DNA of 64,000 bases, taken from an uncultured Opitutaceae bacterium. Lineage in GTDB: Bacteria; Verrucomicrobiota; Verrucomicrobiia; Opitutales; Opitutaceae. The stretch is from assembly GCA_937958045.1 (NCBI GenBank), contig CALFXL010000052.1:50821-114820 (forward strand), given 5' to 3'. Below the pieces are notes generated by a model. That model was given only the letters and a program-made list of their open reading frames with translations, had not been told where the DNA came from and searched no databases. Within the stretch, counting starts at the first letter, position 1. Every line of letters begins with the position of its first letter. Below, piece after piece: positions 18,621-27,159 of this stretch. The position numbers and the translations under genes were made by a program.

Positions 18621-20165
18621 ATGTTGCTGACTCGTCTTATCGCCGTACTCGGTTGCGCCGCCGCCTGCGGCGTGCCCGCGCGTGCGAATGAGAAGAACGT
18701 GTGGCCGCTTTGGGTCGGGCAAACGCAGACAAACGCCACGACTGACGAAAAGACCGCCGAAGAAACCGTTGTCTCGTGGAATGCGCTCGGGCCGTTGTTT
18801 TTCTCTCAACCGGCGCAGCCCGGTGCTGCGCCCTCGCGCCACGATCGCGCCGTGCGGGTGAGCGGGTTTCGTCCGTTCTATATTCAGAAAACAAGCCCCG
18901 AGGGCGACGTGACGGATGCGTACGTGTTGCCGCCGCTGTTTCGTTATCACGCGACGCCGTTTGGCAGTCGCTGGTCGGTGTTCTCGCTGATCAATCGCGA
19001 GTCGCCCGGCGAAGTGCACGTGAGCGCAGCGGGCAGCGGCGAGCGCTCGGCCTTCGATGTCTGGCCGTTTTATTTTTCGCGTCAGACGGGCGACCCCGCG
19101 ACATCGTATCGCGCGTTGTTTCCGATCTACGGTTCGATCTCGCAACGCTTCCGCCTCGATCACTGGACGTGGGTCGCGTTTCCGCTCTACGGACGCTTCG
19201 AGCGCAACGGCGTCACGACCACGACCACGCCGTGGCCGTTCATCAAAGTGATGCGCGGCGAAGGCAATCGCGGTTTCGAGTTCTGGCCGCTTTTCGGCCA
19301 TCGCGAAAAAGCCGGCGAATACCGCGAGCGCTACTACCTGTGGCCGCTCATCTATAAAAACGAAAAGAAACTCTCCGAACCGCAGCCCGACATCCGCCGC
19401 GGCGTGCTTCCGTTCTACGCGAGCACGATCGACGCAAACTCACAGAGCCGCACTTATCTCTGGCCGTTCTTCGGCTGGTTCGATCGCACCGCACCGCTCG
19501 CTTATCACGAAACGCATTACTTCTGGCCGCTTTTTGTGCAGGGCCGCGGTGAAGCGCGTTACGTGAATCGTTGGGCGCCGTTCTACACGCATTCTGACTC
19601 CAAAGGTGTATCAAAAACGTGGATACTCTGGCCGCTTTGGCGCGAACGCGTCTCCGACGAAGGTCCGATCATCCAGACCAAGCGCCAGTTTCTTTATTTC
19701 CTCTACAACTCCACCGTGCAGCGCAGCGCGACCAATCCCGCCGCCACGCCCGCGCACAAGACACACGTCTGGCCGCTGTTCACGTCGTGGGATAACGGCG
19801 CGGGTCGTCGCCAGATCCAGGCGCTCAGCCCGCTCGAAGTTTTTTTCCCGCACAACGAAACCATCCGCACGACCTACAGCCCGCTCTTCGCGATCTATCG
19901 ATACGACCGTCCGTCCGACGACACCTCGCGTCATTCGCTGCTGTGGAATTTCGTGACGTGGCGCCGCGCGCCGGAAGAGCGCGAGTTCCACCTCGGCCCG
20001 CTCATCGGCGTCGAACGGCACGCGAGCGAAAAACGCTTCGCTCTTCTCTGCGGTGTGCTCGGCGCAGATCGCACCGAGGCGCGCGGATGGCGTCCTTTCC
20101 TTTTCAAATTTAAACGCCGCGCCAGCGCGCAGAAATCCGCGGAGGCGCGCGACGTCCACCCATGA
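18621..20165 (+). CDS. Exported periodic WPLF-repeat protein, first gene of the mla operon
   Basis: 514 residues. ATG 18621 is preferred over an upstream start at 18558 because it gives the signal peptide LLTRLIAVLGCAAACGVPAR with cleavage near residue 22. The mature protein repeats a four-residue aromatic-Pro-Leu/Phe-aromatic unit at about 148, 167, 187, 205, 222, 241, 263, 281, 302, 319 and 337 (WPFY, FPIY, FPLY, WPFI, WPLF, WPLI, LPFY, WPFF, WPLF, APFY, WPLW), a period of 17-22 residues, with further copies at 28, 57, 84, 104, 384 and 420. The spacing fits paired beta strands of a barrel or beta-solenoid. I recognise no named family. Its stop overlaps the mlaE start (ATGA), so it is translationally coupled to the transporter and may be its outer-membrane or periplasmic partner (inference). 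Confidence 0.8.
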   Translation: MLLTRLIAVLGCAAACGVPARANEKNVWPLWVGQTQTNATTDEKTAEETVVSWNALGPLFFSQPAQPGAAPSRHDRAVRVSGFRPFYIQKTSPEGDVTDAYVLPPLFRYHATPFGSRWSVFSLINRESPGEVHVSAAGSGERSAFDVWPFYFSRQTGDPATSYRALFPIYGSISQRFRLDHWTWVAFPLYGRFERNGVTTTTTPWPFIKVMRGEGNRGFEFWPLFGHREKAGEYRERYYLWPLIYKNEKKLSEPQPDIRRGVLPFYASTIDANSQSRTYLWPFFGWFDRTAPLAYHETHYFWPLFVQGRGEARYVNRWAPFYTHSDSKGVSKTWILWPLWRERVSDEGPIIQTKRQFLYFLYNSTVQRSATNPAATPAHKTHVWPLFTSWDNGAGRRQIQALSPLEVFFPHNETIRTTYSPLFAIYRYDRPSDDTSRHSLLWNFVTWRRAPEEREFHLGPLIGVERHASEKRFALLCGVLGADRTEARGWRPFLFKFKRRASAQKSAEARDVHP

Positions 20166-20914
20166 ACAAGCTGAACCAACTGCTCGATGCCTTCGGCAGC
20201 GCGCTGCTGCTCACCGGCCGCGCGTTCGCCTCGCTGCCCAGTGCTCCGCGCATCCTCAAGCGCGTGATCGAACAAGCGTTTCTCGGCGGCTACTCGTCGC
20301 TCGGCATCGTCACCATCTTGAGCTTCTTCATCGGCGCGGTGCTCGCGCTGCAGGCCGGCCTCACGCTCAAGGACTTTGGCGCGAAACAACTCATCGGCAC
20401 GCTCGTCGGTGAATCGCTCGTGCGCGAACTCGGTCCCGTCATGGTCGCCATTCTTCTCGCCGGTCGCGTCGGTTCCGCGATCACCGCCGAGCTCGCGTCC
20501 ATGAAAGTTTACCAGGAGGTCGATGCGCTCGTGACGATGAACATCCCGCCCGAGCGTTTCCTCGTATTGCCCCGTTTGCTCGCCGTACTTCTCTATATGC
20601 CGATGCTGACGATGATCGGTGTCATCATCGGCTGGTTCGGCGGCGCGGTGGTCTGCAAGTTCGTCGAGATCATCGCGGTGGAGCCCGCGCAGTATTTCCA
20701 AAGCCTCACGCAATTCCTCACCACCGAGAAGGTCCTCGATGGTCTGATCAAAGCCGAGATCTTCGGCTTCGTCATCATCCTCATCGCGTGCAACACCGGC
20801 CTGCGCACCACCGGCGGTCCGCGCGAAATCGGCCACGCCGTCACGCGCTCCGTGGTCTTCTCCCTCATCAGCATCCTCGTGCTGGATTACTTCATCACCA
20901 AAGCCCTCGCCTGA
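20162..20914 (+). CDS. mlaE: MlaE-family ABC transporter permease
   Basis: 250 residues, the usual MlaE/YrbE length. There are five to six hydrophobic segments, with the family core LGGYSSLGIVTILSFFIGAV, ELGPVMVAILLAGRVGSAIT, AELASMKVYQEVDALVTMNI and a C-terminal GPREIGHAVTRSVVFSLI. The protein is the inner-membrane channel of an MCE-type phospholipid transporter. The start overlaps the previous stop by four bases and the stop overlaps the mlaF start (TGATG), so translation is coupled on both sides. Confidence 0.95.
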   Translation: MNKLNQLLDAFGSALLLTGRAFASLPSAPRILKRVIEQAFLGGYSSLGIVTILSFFIGAVLALQAGLTLKDFGAKQLIGTLVGESLVRELGPVMVAILLAGRVGSAITAELASMKVYQEVDALVTMNIPPERFLVLPRLLAVLLYMPMLTMIGVIIGWFGGAVVCKFVEIIAVEPAQYFQSLTQFLTTEKVLDGLIKAEIFGFVIILIACNTGLRTTGGPREIGHAVTRSVVFSLISILVLDYFITKALA

Positions 20915-21726
20915 TGAAAAAACACATCCTCAGGGAACGCAGTAGCTCGTCCGGCGCCGCCCGTCCTCCCGTCGGCGTCGAGATCGCCGGCATCTCGAAA
21001 AGCTTCGGCGCGCAGCAGGTCCTCAAAAACATCCACCTGTCCATCAAACCGGGCGAGATCTTCACCATCATGGGCCCTAGCGGCTCCGGCAAAAGCGTGC
21101 TGCTGCGCCTCATCGCGGGGCTCGATCAACCCACACGCGGCACCGTGCGCATCGAAGGACTCGATCCCGCCGAGCCCGACACGCGCGATCGCTTCGCACT
21201 CGCGCTCGTTTTCCAGGCCGGCGCGTTGTTCAACTCCATCTCCGTTTACGACAACCTCGCGCTTTATCTCCTCGAGCACCGCCTTTGCCCGAAAAAAGAA
21301 ATCCGCGACCGCGTCATGCGCGCGCTCACGATTCTGTCGCTCGAAAACGCCGCGCAGAAATATCCCTCGGAGCTCTCCGGCGGCATGAAGAAACGCGTCG
21401 CCATCGCCCGCGCGCTCGTGATGGAGCCGCAGCTCCTCCTCTACGACGAACCCACGTCCGAACTCGATCCCATCATGGGCGCCACGATCAGCGAGATCAT
21501 CGCGACCCTGAAGCACGAGTTCAACGTCACCAGCATCGTCGTCTCCCACGACCGCGATCTCGCGCTCACCATTTCCGACCGCGTCGCCCTTCTCATGAAG
21601 GGCGAGATGCGTGCCCTCTGCACTCCGGACGAACTTCGCCGCGTCGAAGACCCCGCCGTGAAGGACTTTCTCAATCCGACTATCGATCTTAAGAAACCGC
21701 GCTACCAGCAACTGGAGACATCATGA
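20914..21726 (+). CDS. mlaF: MlaF-family ABC transporter ATP-binding protein
   Basis: 270 residues from ATG 20914; a longer frame from 20788 would overlap mlaE. The nucleotide-binding domain is complete: Walker A GPSGSGKS (54-61), Q-loop at Gln101 in VFQAGALFNSISVYDN, signature LSGGM (154-158), Walker B LLLYDEP (174-180), and H-loop SIVVSHD. The sequence ELDPIMGATISEII is typical of MlaF rather than other importers. It should energise lipid movement through MlaE/MlaD. Its stop overlaps the mlaD ATG by four bases. Confidence 0.96.
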   Translation: MKKHILRERSSSSGAARPPVGVEIAGISKSFGAQQVLKNIHLSIKPGEIFTIMGPSGSGKSVLLRLIAGLDQPTRGTVRIEGLDPAEPDTRDRFALALVFQAGALFNSISVYDNLALYLLEHRLCPKKEIRDRVMRALTILSLENAAQKYPSELSGGMKKRVAIARALVMEPQLLLYDEPTSELDPIMGATISEIIATLKHEFNVTSIVVSHDRDLALTISDRVALLMKGEMRALCTPDELRRVEDPAVKDFLNPTIDLKKPRYQQLETS

Positions 21727-22712
21727 ACCAGAACCAAATGACGGCCCGGGTGGGCCTCTTCTTCATCATCGGGCTGGCCCTCATCTGGGTCACCTTCGAG
21801 GCGCTGCACAACGGCCGCTTCTCGACCAAGGAAGGCTACACCGTCACCGCCGCCTTCTCGTCGTTGAAAGAACTCAAAGCCGGTAACGACGTCCGCATGG
21901 CCGGCGTGCAAATCGGCACCGTCGAACGCACGCGCCTTGTCGATGGACGCGCCGAAGCCGTTCTCCGCATCCGCAGCGATGTGCAGATCGCCGCCGACGC
22001 CACCGCGACCATCGCCATGGCCGGCTTGCTCGGCTCCAACTACGTCTCGCTCGATCTCGGCCATCCCGCCAACGGCACCGTTTCTCCCGGCGGTTCGCTG
22101 CGCACCAAAGACGTCGCCGACCTCAACCAAATCATCGGCGATCTCGGCAATCTCGGCCAGGAAATCAAAAGCACCCTCGGTCAGATCAGCGGCTCCATGA
22201 GCTCCGATACCGGCGGCGGTCTTTTCCAGAAACTCGACCGCCTCGTCACCGAAAACAGCGCGAAAATTTCCACCACCGTCGCCAACCTCGAAGCCGTCAC
22301 CAACCAGATCCGCTCCGGCGAAGGCACCCTCGGCAAACTCATCTACGATCAAGCCGCATACGACCAATTGCTCGCGACCGTGAACGAAATCAAAGGTGCC
22401 GCCACGGAGGCGCGCACCTTCATCAATGAAACCCAATCGCTCATCGCTCAGGTCAAAAGCGGTCAAGGCACGCTCGGCACGCTCTTCTACGACGAAGCGA
22501 CCGCCGACAACCTCCGCGTGACCGTGCGCAACCTCCGCGAGGTTTCCGACAAGCTCAACGACGCCAACAGCACCTTCGGTCAGCTCATCACCAACGACAA
22601 TCTGATCAAAGACGTGCAAGGCACGCTGCGGAAAGTGGACCGCGCGATGGACGGTCTCGGCGACCAAGGCCCCATCACCGCCGTCGGCGCCGCCGCCAGC
22701 GCGCTGTTCTGA
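21723..22712 (+). CDS. mlaD: MCE/MlaD substrate-binding protein with repeated C-terminal helices
   Basis: 329 residues: one transmembrane helix (about 11-23), an MCE domain (about 38-115, with LKAGNDVRMAGVQIGTVE and GLLGSNYVSLDLG), then a long helical tail. The tail contains three related units starting near 198, 246 and 282 (SGEGTLGKLIYD, SGQGTLGTLFYD, ANSTFGQLITND), each followed by about 35 helical residues. E. coli MlaD is about 180 residues and lacks this tail, so this is the longer MCE form in which the helices are thought to extend a channel through the periplasm. No mlaC or mlaB homologue is in the operon. Confidence 0.93.
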   Translation: MNQNQMTARVGLFFIIGLALIWVTFEALHNGRFSTKEGYTVTAAFSSLKELKAGNDVRMAGVQIGTVERTRLVDGRAEAVLRIRSDVQIAADATATIAMAGLLGSNYVSLDLGHPANGTVSPGGSLRTKDVADLNQIIGDLGNLGQEIKSTLGQISGSMSSDTGGGLFQKLDRLVTENSAKISTTVANLEAVTNQIRSGEGTLGKLIYDQAAYDQLLATVNEIKGAATEARTFINETQSLIAQVKSGQGTLGTLFYDEATADNLRVTVRNLREVSDKLNDANSTFGQLITNDNLIKDVQGTLRKVDRAMDGLGDQGPITAVGAAASALF

Positions 22713-22757
22713 TCCGTCCTCCCTCGTCTCGTCCGCGCGACGATTTTTCCTCTCTTC

Positions 22758-22794
22758 AGTCCCATAGGTCGTTAAGACCTATGGGACTTTTCTT
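22758..22794 (+). terminator. Strong intrinsic terminator of the mla operon
   Basis: A perfect 13-bp stem (AGTCCCATAGGTC / GACCTATGGGACT) with a 5-base loop GTTAA is followed directly by TTTCTT. It lies 46 bases after the mlaD stop and has the textbook form of a rho-independent terminator. The complement arm contains an ATG (22781) in frame with the next gene; an initiation codon inside the stem is unlikely, so that gene is started at 22802 instead. Confidence 0.9.
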
Positions 22795-22801
22795 ACCCCG
22801 C

Positions 22802-25117
22802 ATGACAGCCCTGCCGCCGTCGCCCCCATTCCGTTCTCCTTGGTCGTGGCTTCCTCCGCTCATCATCTGCCTCGTCCTCGCCGCGGCCTACGCGAACAGT
22901 TTTCGCGTTCCCTTCATCTTCGACGACGCCAGTTCGATTCTGGAAAACCCCACCTTGCACGACTGGCGCACCGCCTTGTTTCCACCGCGCGACAGCGGTC
23001 TGACGGTGAGTGGACGTCCGCTCCTCAATCTTTCGTTTGCCATCGATCGCGCGCTCTACGGCGAACACGTCGCCGGTTATCACGCGACCAATCTCCTCAT
23101 CCACGCGCTGGCCGGTATCGCGCTCTTCGGCCTTGTTCGGCGAACGCTTCGACTGTGTACCGCGTCTTCATCGACGCACAACGACGACCTGTTCGCGGCC
23201 CTTGTATCCATAATTTGGGTACTGCATCCGCTTCAGACCGAGTCGGTCACTTACATCGTGCAGCGCGCGGAATCGCTCGTCGGGCTGTGTTACCTGTTCA
23301 CGTTTTACGCATTCGCGCGTGCGATCCAATCCGCGACGCACACGCGTCTCTGGCTTACGTTCTCCGTCGTCGTCTGCTTCGCGGGCATGGCCGCCAAAGA
23401 GGTCATGGTCTCTGCGCCACTGCTCGTTCATCTGTACGATCGCACGTTCGCAGCCGGTTCATTCCGCAACGCTTGGCGGGCACGTCGGGCCTTCTATCTG
23501 ACGCTCGCGTCGAGCTGGTTGATACTCACCACCTGCATCGTCGCGAGCGGCGGGCGCGGCGGCACAGTAGGAACTTTCGACGACATTACCGTCGTGAGTT
23601 ATTTTCTCACGCAATGCCAGGCGATCGTCCATTACCTGCGGCTGGGCCTGTGGCCGGATCCGCTGGTGCTCGACTACGGCACGCGCGTCGTCAGCGGCTT
23701 CGGCGAAGTCGCCGGACAATTTTCCCTGCTCACAATCCTCGCGGCTCTCACCGCGTATGCAGTTTGGAAACATCCCCGCATTGGCTTTCTCGGCACCACG
23801 TTTTTCGCGCTGCTCGCGCCCACCTCGAGTTTCGTGCCGGTGAATACGCAAACCATGGCGGAGCATCGCATGTACCTCCCACTCGCGCCTGTGTTGATTC
23901 TGGTTTCCTCGCTCATCTGGCGGATGAACGTCCGCGTGTTTATGGCCGTCGGCGTCTCCGTCTCATTTTTCTTCGGCATTCTCACGCATCGTCGGAACCA
24001 CGACTATCGCTCCGCCACGTCCATCTGGGAGGATACGATTGCCAAGGCTCCAAACAACGCCCGTGCGTACACCTCGCTCGGCACTCTCCTCGCCAAAGCC
24101 GGCGATTTTGTCGCGGCCGAACCCCTTCTAGAACGAGCGCTCGCGCTCGCGCCCCAAGATCCTAGCGCGCATCTCGCTTATGGCAACGCACTGATCGTTC
24201 TTGGACGCCGCGACGAAGGTTATGGCTACTACGAACGGGCGTTGGCGCTGAAGCCAGATTACCACGACGCGCTCTATAATTACGGGAAAAATCTCCTCGA
24301 TGAAGGTCGTGTGGCGGACGCCATTACCCGCCTCGAACAAGCAGTCGCGAGCAAACCTGCGGCCGTCAACGCGCACTACAACCTCGGCAACGCCTACCTC
24401 GCGGCGGGCCGATATGCGTATTCAGTTAAAGAATACAGTTTCGTCATCGAAAACGATCCGGCCGCCATCGACGCGCTCAACAACCGCGGCATCGCTCGTG
24501 CCGCTTTGGGCGACACCGAGGCGGCCATTCGCGATTACCAACAAGCACTCGAGCATGCCCCTGGCGAAGCACGCACTTTGATCAACCTCGGCCGTACGTT
24601 CGCCCAGGCAGGTCGCCACGCGGAAGCGATCGACTACTTCACACAGGCCGTCCAGAACGACCCGACGCTGCCACAAGCCCACGCAAATCTCGGTTTGGCC
24701 TTGTCGGCCTCGGGACGCGCCACCGAGGCGATCGCTCCTTGGCGAAAGGCGCTACAGCTCGGACTCGACGATCCCGCACTTCATACGCGTCTCGCACAGA
24801 CGCTCCTCGAACTTGGCCGCGCAGACGAGGCCATCCGCGAACTGGCAAGCCTCGTTGCACGCCATCCAGACTTCGTCGACGCGCGCTATGTTCACGCGAA
24901 TCTTCTTCTACAATCCGGCCGAGCCGGAGAAGCGCTTGAGCACTACCTCGTCTTGCGCCGTCTCGCACCGCAGTCCGCCGAAATCGCGAACAACCTCGGC
25001 ATCGCCTTCGCGCAGCTCGGCCGTCTCGACGACGCGAGAGCCGCCTTCACCGACGCCCTCGCGCTCGATCCAGCTTTCAGCGAGGCCCGCGAAAATCTTC
25101 AACGGGCTCGCGAATAA
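22802..25117 (+). CDS. TMTC-like membrane glycosyltransferase with ten TPRs
   Basis: 771 residues from ATG 22802. The N-terminal half is a polytopic membrane domain opening with PPLIICLVLAAAYANSFRVP and FIFDDASSILENP, where the paired Asp after the first helix matches the catalytic loop of GT-C/protein O-mannosyltransferase-like enzymes. SGRPLLNLSFAIDRALYG, GYHATNLLIHALAGIALFG and VLHPLQTESVTYIVQRAESL recall the DUF1736/TMTC group. From about residue 423 there are ten tandem TPRs (for example AHYNLGNAYLAAGRYAYSVK, AHANLGLALSASGRATEAI) to the end. Eukaryotic TMTCs O-mannosylate cadherins; the bacterial acceptor is unknown. It is convergent with the PL11 gene, only 10 bases apart. Confidence 0.82.
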   Translation: MTALPPSPPFRSPWSWLPPLIICLVLAAAYANSFRVPFIFDDASSILENPTLHDWRTALFPPRDSGLTVSGRPLLNLSFAIDRALYGEHVAGYHATNLLIHALAGIALFGLVRRTLRLCTASSSTHNDDLFAALVSIIWVLHPLQTESVTYIVQRAESLVGLCYLFTFYAFARAIQSATHTRLWLTFSVVVCFAGMAAKEVMVSAPLLVHLYDRTFAAGSFRNAWRARRAFYLTLASSWLILTTCIVASGGRGGTVGTFDDITVVSYFLTQCQAIVHYLRLGLWPDPLVLDYGTRVVSGFGEVAGQFSLLTILAALTAYAVWKHPRIGFLGTTFFALLAPTSSFVPVNTQTMAEHRMYLPLAPVLILVSSLIWRMNVRVFMAVGVSVSFFFGILTHRRNHDYRSATSIWEDTIAKAPNNARAYTSLGTLLAKAGDFVAAEPLLERALALAPQDPSAHLAYGNALIVLGRRDEGYGYYERALALKPDYHDALYNYGKNLLDEGRVADAITRLEQAVASKPAAVNAHYNLGNAYLAAGRYAYSVKEYSFVIENDPAAIDALNNRGIARAALGDTEAAIRDYQQALEHAPGEARTLINLGRTFAQAGRHAEAIDYFTQAVQNDPTLPQAHANLGLALSASGRATEAIAPWRKALQLGLDDPALHTRLAQTLLELGRADEAIRELASLVARHPDFVDARYVHANLLLQSGRAGEALEHYLVLRRLAPQSAEIANNLGIAFAQLGRLDDARAAFTDALALDPAFSEARENLQRARE

Positions 25118-25127
25118 AAGCCGCCTC

Positions 25128-27152
25128 TCACTTCTTCTCCACCACGCGGATCTTCGGGCGCACGGGCAGCGGGGCGGCTTCGTCGAGGTAGAAACTCGGA
25201 TGCGGAGGCTGGTTGTAGGCCACGTTTTGCCACGCGACCGCCAGGCGATATTGCGCGTCGTGCATCAGCGTCACGAGCCGATGCTTCGTGGGAATCGTCG
25301 TCGTATAGATGCGCAGCTCCTGGTTGTCGCGCGTGCGCCAGATCACTTCTTCGCGCCAGTCGCCCCAGAGATCCACACTCAGCGCGGGAGTCGCCTTGGT
25401 GCCATTTCCCGACTGACACGCGTGCGCGATGAGCAACGTGTCGATCGACTCCGTTTCCCAGTTCCACTTCGTGATCATGTTTTGATCGAGCAACTCGCGC
25501 AGCAGATCGCCATCCCACCATACCGCGAAGTTGCACGATACTCCTCGCGGACGTTTCTCGACGATCTTCTCGCCCTTCGCGTTATAGATGCCATCCATGC
25601 CCGCGCCCGCAGCCCATGACTCCGAGCCGGGATAACGCGGATCGATATTAAACGCCACGCCACGACCCGGACCTTCGCCGCGATCACCACCGCTTTCCGC
25701 GGCTTTCACCGACGGGATCGTGAAGATCGGGCGACCCGTTTTGGCATCGCGCATGTTCATGCCTTCAGGGCCAAAACGTTCCTGAATGGAAAACACTTCG
25801 AGCCCGGGATTGTCCGGCACGTGATCGGTGACGTGCAACGCATCGCCGTGACCCCAACCAGTCGAATAAAGTCCTTTGCCGTCGTCATCGATCACACACG
25901 CGCCGTAAACGATCTCGTCGCGTCCGTCGCCGTCCACATCCGCCACGCTCAACTGGTGATTACCCTGCCCGCGATACTGGCGGTTTTCAGGCGATGAATC
26001 GCTGTCGAAAACCCAGCGTTGCGTGAGCTTGCCATCGCGCCAGTCCCACGCCGCGAGCACCGCGCGTGTATAGTAACCGCGGCACATCACGATACTCGGA
26101 CGTTCGCCGTCGAGATACGCGACGCCCGCGAGATAGCGATCGAGACGATTCCCGTGTCCATCGCCCCAGATTTCTTTCATTTGCTCCGGCGTGGGATTGT
26201 CCGTTTCCGGATGACGGCCCGGCACATATTTCTCCGTCGCGAGCGCGGCGCCGGTGAGCCCATCGAACACCGTGAGATATTCGGGGCCTTTCAGAATAAA
26301 CCCGGCGCGCGAACTCCCTTCCGGTCGACGCTGACCCGGCGCAGGGACCGGCGCATTGGGATTTTCCGGCGTCACCCAAAGCGCATTCGGATCGCCGATG
26401 ACTTTGCCCACACCATCCACGGTTCCATCCGCGGTTTTGCAGACAAACTCCGCGCGACCATCGCCATCGAAATCGTACACAAGAAACTGCGTGTAATGCG
26501 CACCTTCGCGGATGTTTTTGCCGAGGTTGATCGTCCACAGCAACGTGCCATCGAGTTTGTAGGCTTGGAAAATAGGCGCGTCGGTCATGCCGGGGTGCGA
26601 GTTGTCGCGGCCGACTCCCGCCTGATGAATAATGATCTCGTACTGCCCATCGCCGTCGAGATCACCGACCGAAGCGTCGTTGGGAATGTAACCGGCAGGC
26701 GTTTGCAACCGGACCGAGTGATACGGCAGCGGCTCGGAGTTGGCCGGCAGCGTGAAACTTCCATCGGCGTCCAACTCGCGGCCATCCACCACCGCACGCA
26801 CGGTATACGTTGTTGTGCGCATGAGATTGGGTCTTGTATCCAAAAACCAACTACCGCCCGTGATCGGCGTTTCATTGATCTTTCGCGTGCCGGGCTCCTC
26901 GATGCGCGCCCCGTAAGGACCGGCATCCACACGCTCGCTCTCGCGCGGCGGCGTGGTGCGATAAACGTTGAACGCGACGCCGTCGGGATCGGTGCCAAGC
27001 ACACGCCAGCTCACGAAAACTTTTCCATCCGGCTGGTGCACGGCGACCACACCGCGGTCCAGCTTCTCCATCCAGCGCTGCGCATGCAGCGAGGAGACGC
27101 AGGCCAGCAATGTCAGAAACGAGAGAACAATGGATCGAACGAGACGAATCAT
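25128..27152 (-). CDS. Rhamnogalacturonan lyase, PL11
   Basis: 674 residues with a signal peptide (LSFLTLLACVSSLHAQ). The mature sequence opens with the PL11 pattern RWMEKLDRGVVAVHQPDGKV, VSWRVLGTDPDGVAFNVYR, then an eight-bladed propeller with calcium-type loops DLDGDGQYE, DFDGDGRAE and DVDGDGRDE. CRGYYTRAVLAAWDWRDGKL, DLWGDWREEVIWRTRDNQEL and LMHDAQYRLAVAWQNVAYNQ are family hallmarks shared with Bacillus YesW/YesX. It cleaves the rhamnose-galacturonate backbone of rhamnogalacturonan I by beta-elimination. It is the last gene of the pectin operon, 7 bases after the GH2 gene. Confidence 0.95.
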   Translation of the reverse strand: MIRLVRSIVLSFLTLLACVSSLHAQRWMEKLDRGVVAVHQPDGKVFVSWRVLGTDPDGVAFNVYRTTPPRESERVDAGPYGARIEEPGTRKINETPITGGSWFLDTRPNLMRTTTYTVRAVVDGRELDADGSFTLPANSEPLPYHSVRLQTPAGYIPNDASVGDLDGDGQYEIIIHQAGVGRDNSHPGMTDAPIFQAYKLDGTLLWTINLGKNIREGAHYTQFLVYDFDGDGRAEFVCKTADGTVDGVGKVIGDPNALWVTPENPNAPVPAPGQRRPEGSSRAGFILKGPEYLTVFDGLTGAALATEKYVPGRHPETDNPTPEQMKEIWGDGHGNRLDRYLAGVAYLDGERPSIVMCRGYYTRAVLAAWDWRDGKLTQRWVFDSDSSPENRQYRGQGNHQLSVADVDGDGRDEIVYGACVIDDDGKGLYSTGWGHGDALHVTDHVPDNPGLEVFSIQERFGPEGMNMRDAKTGRPIFTIPSVKAAESGGDRGEGPGRGVAFNIDPRYPGSESWAAGAGMDGIYNAKGEKIVEKRPRGVSCNFAVWWDGDLLRELLDQNMITKWNWETESIDTLLIAHACQSGNGTKATPALSVDLWGDWREEVIWRTRDNQELRIYTTTIPTKHRLVTLMHDAQYRLAVAWQNVAYNQPPHPSFYLDEAAPLPVRPKIRVVEKK

Positions 27153-27159
27153 GAGAAAA

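Noticed and set aside
22781..22801. Upstream ATG of the TMTC-like gene
   Set aside because: This ATG lies inside the stem of the mla operon terminator; the next in-frame ATG at 22802 keeps the whole membrane domain.
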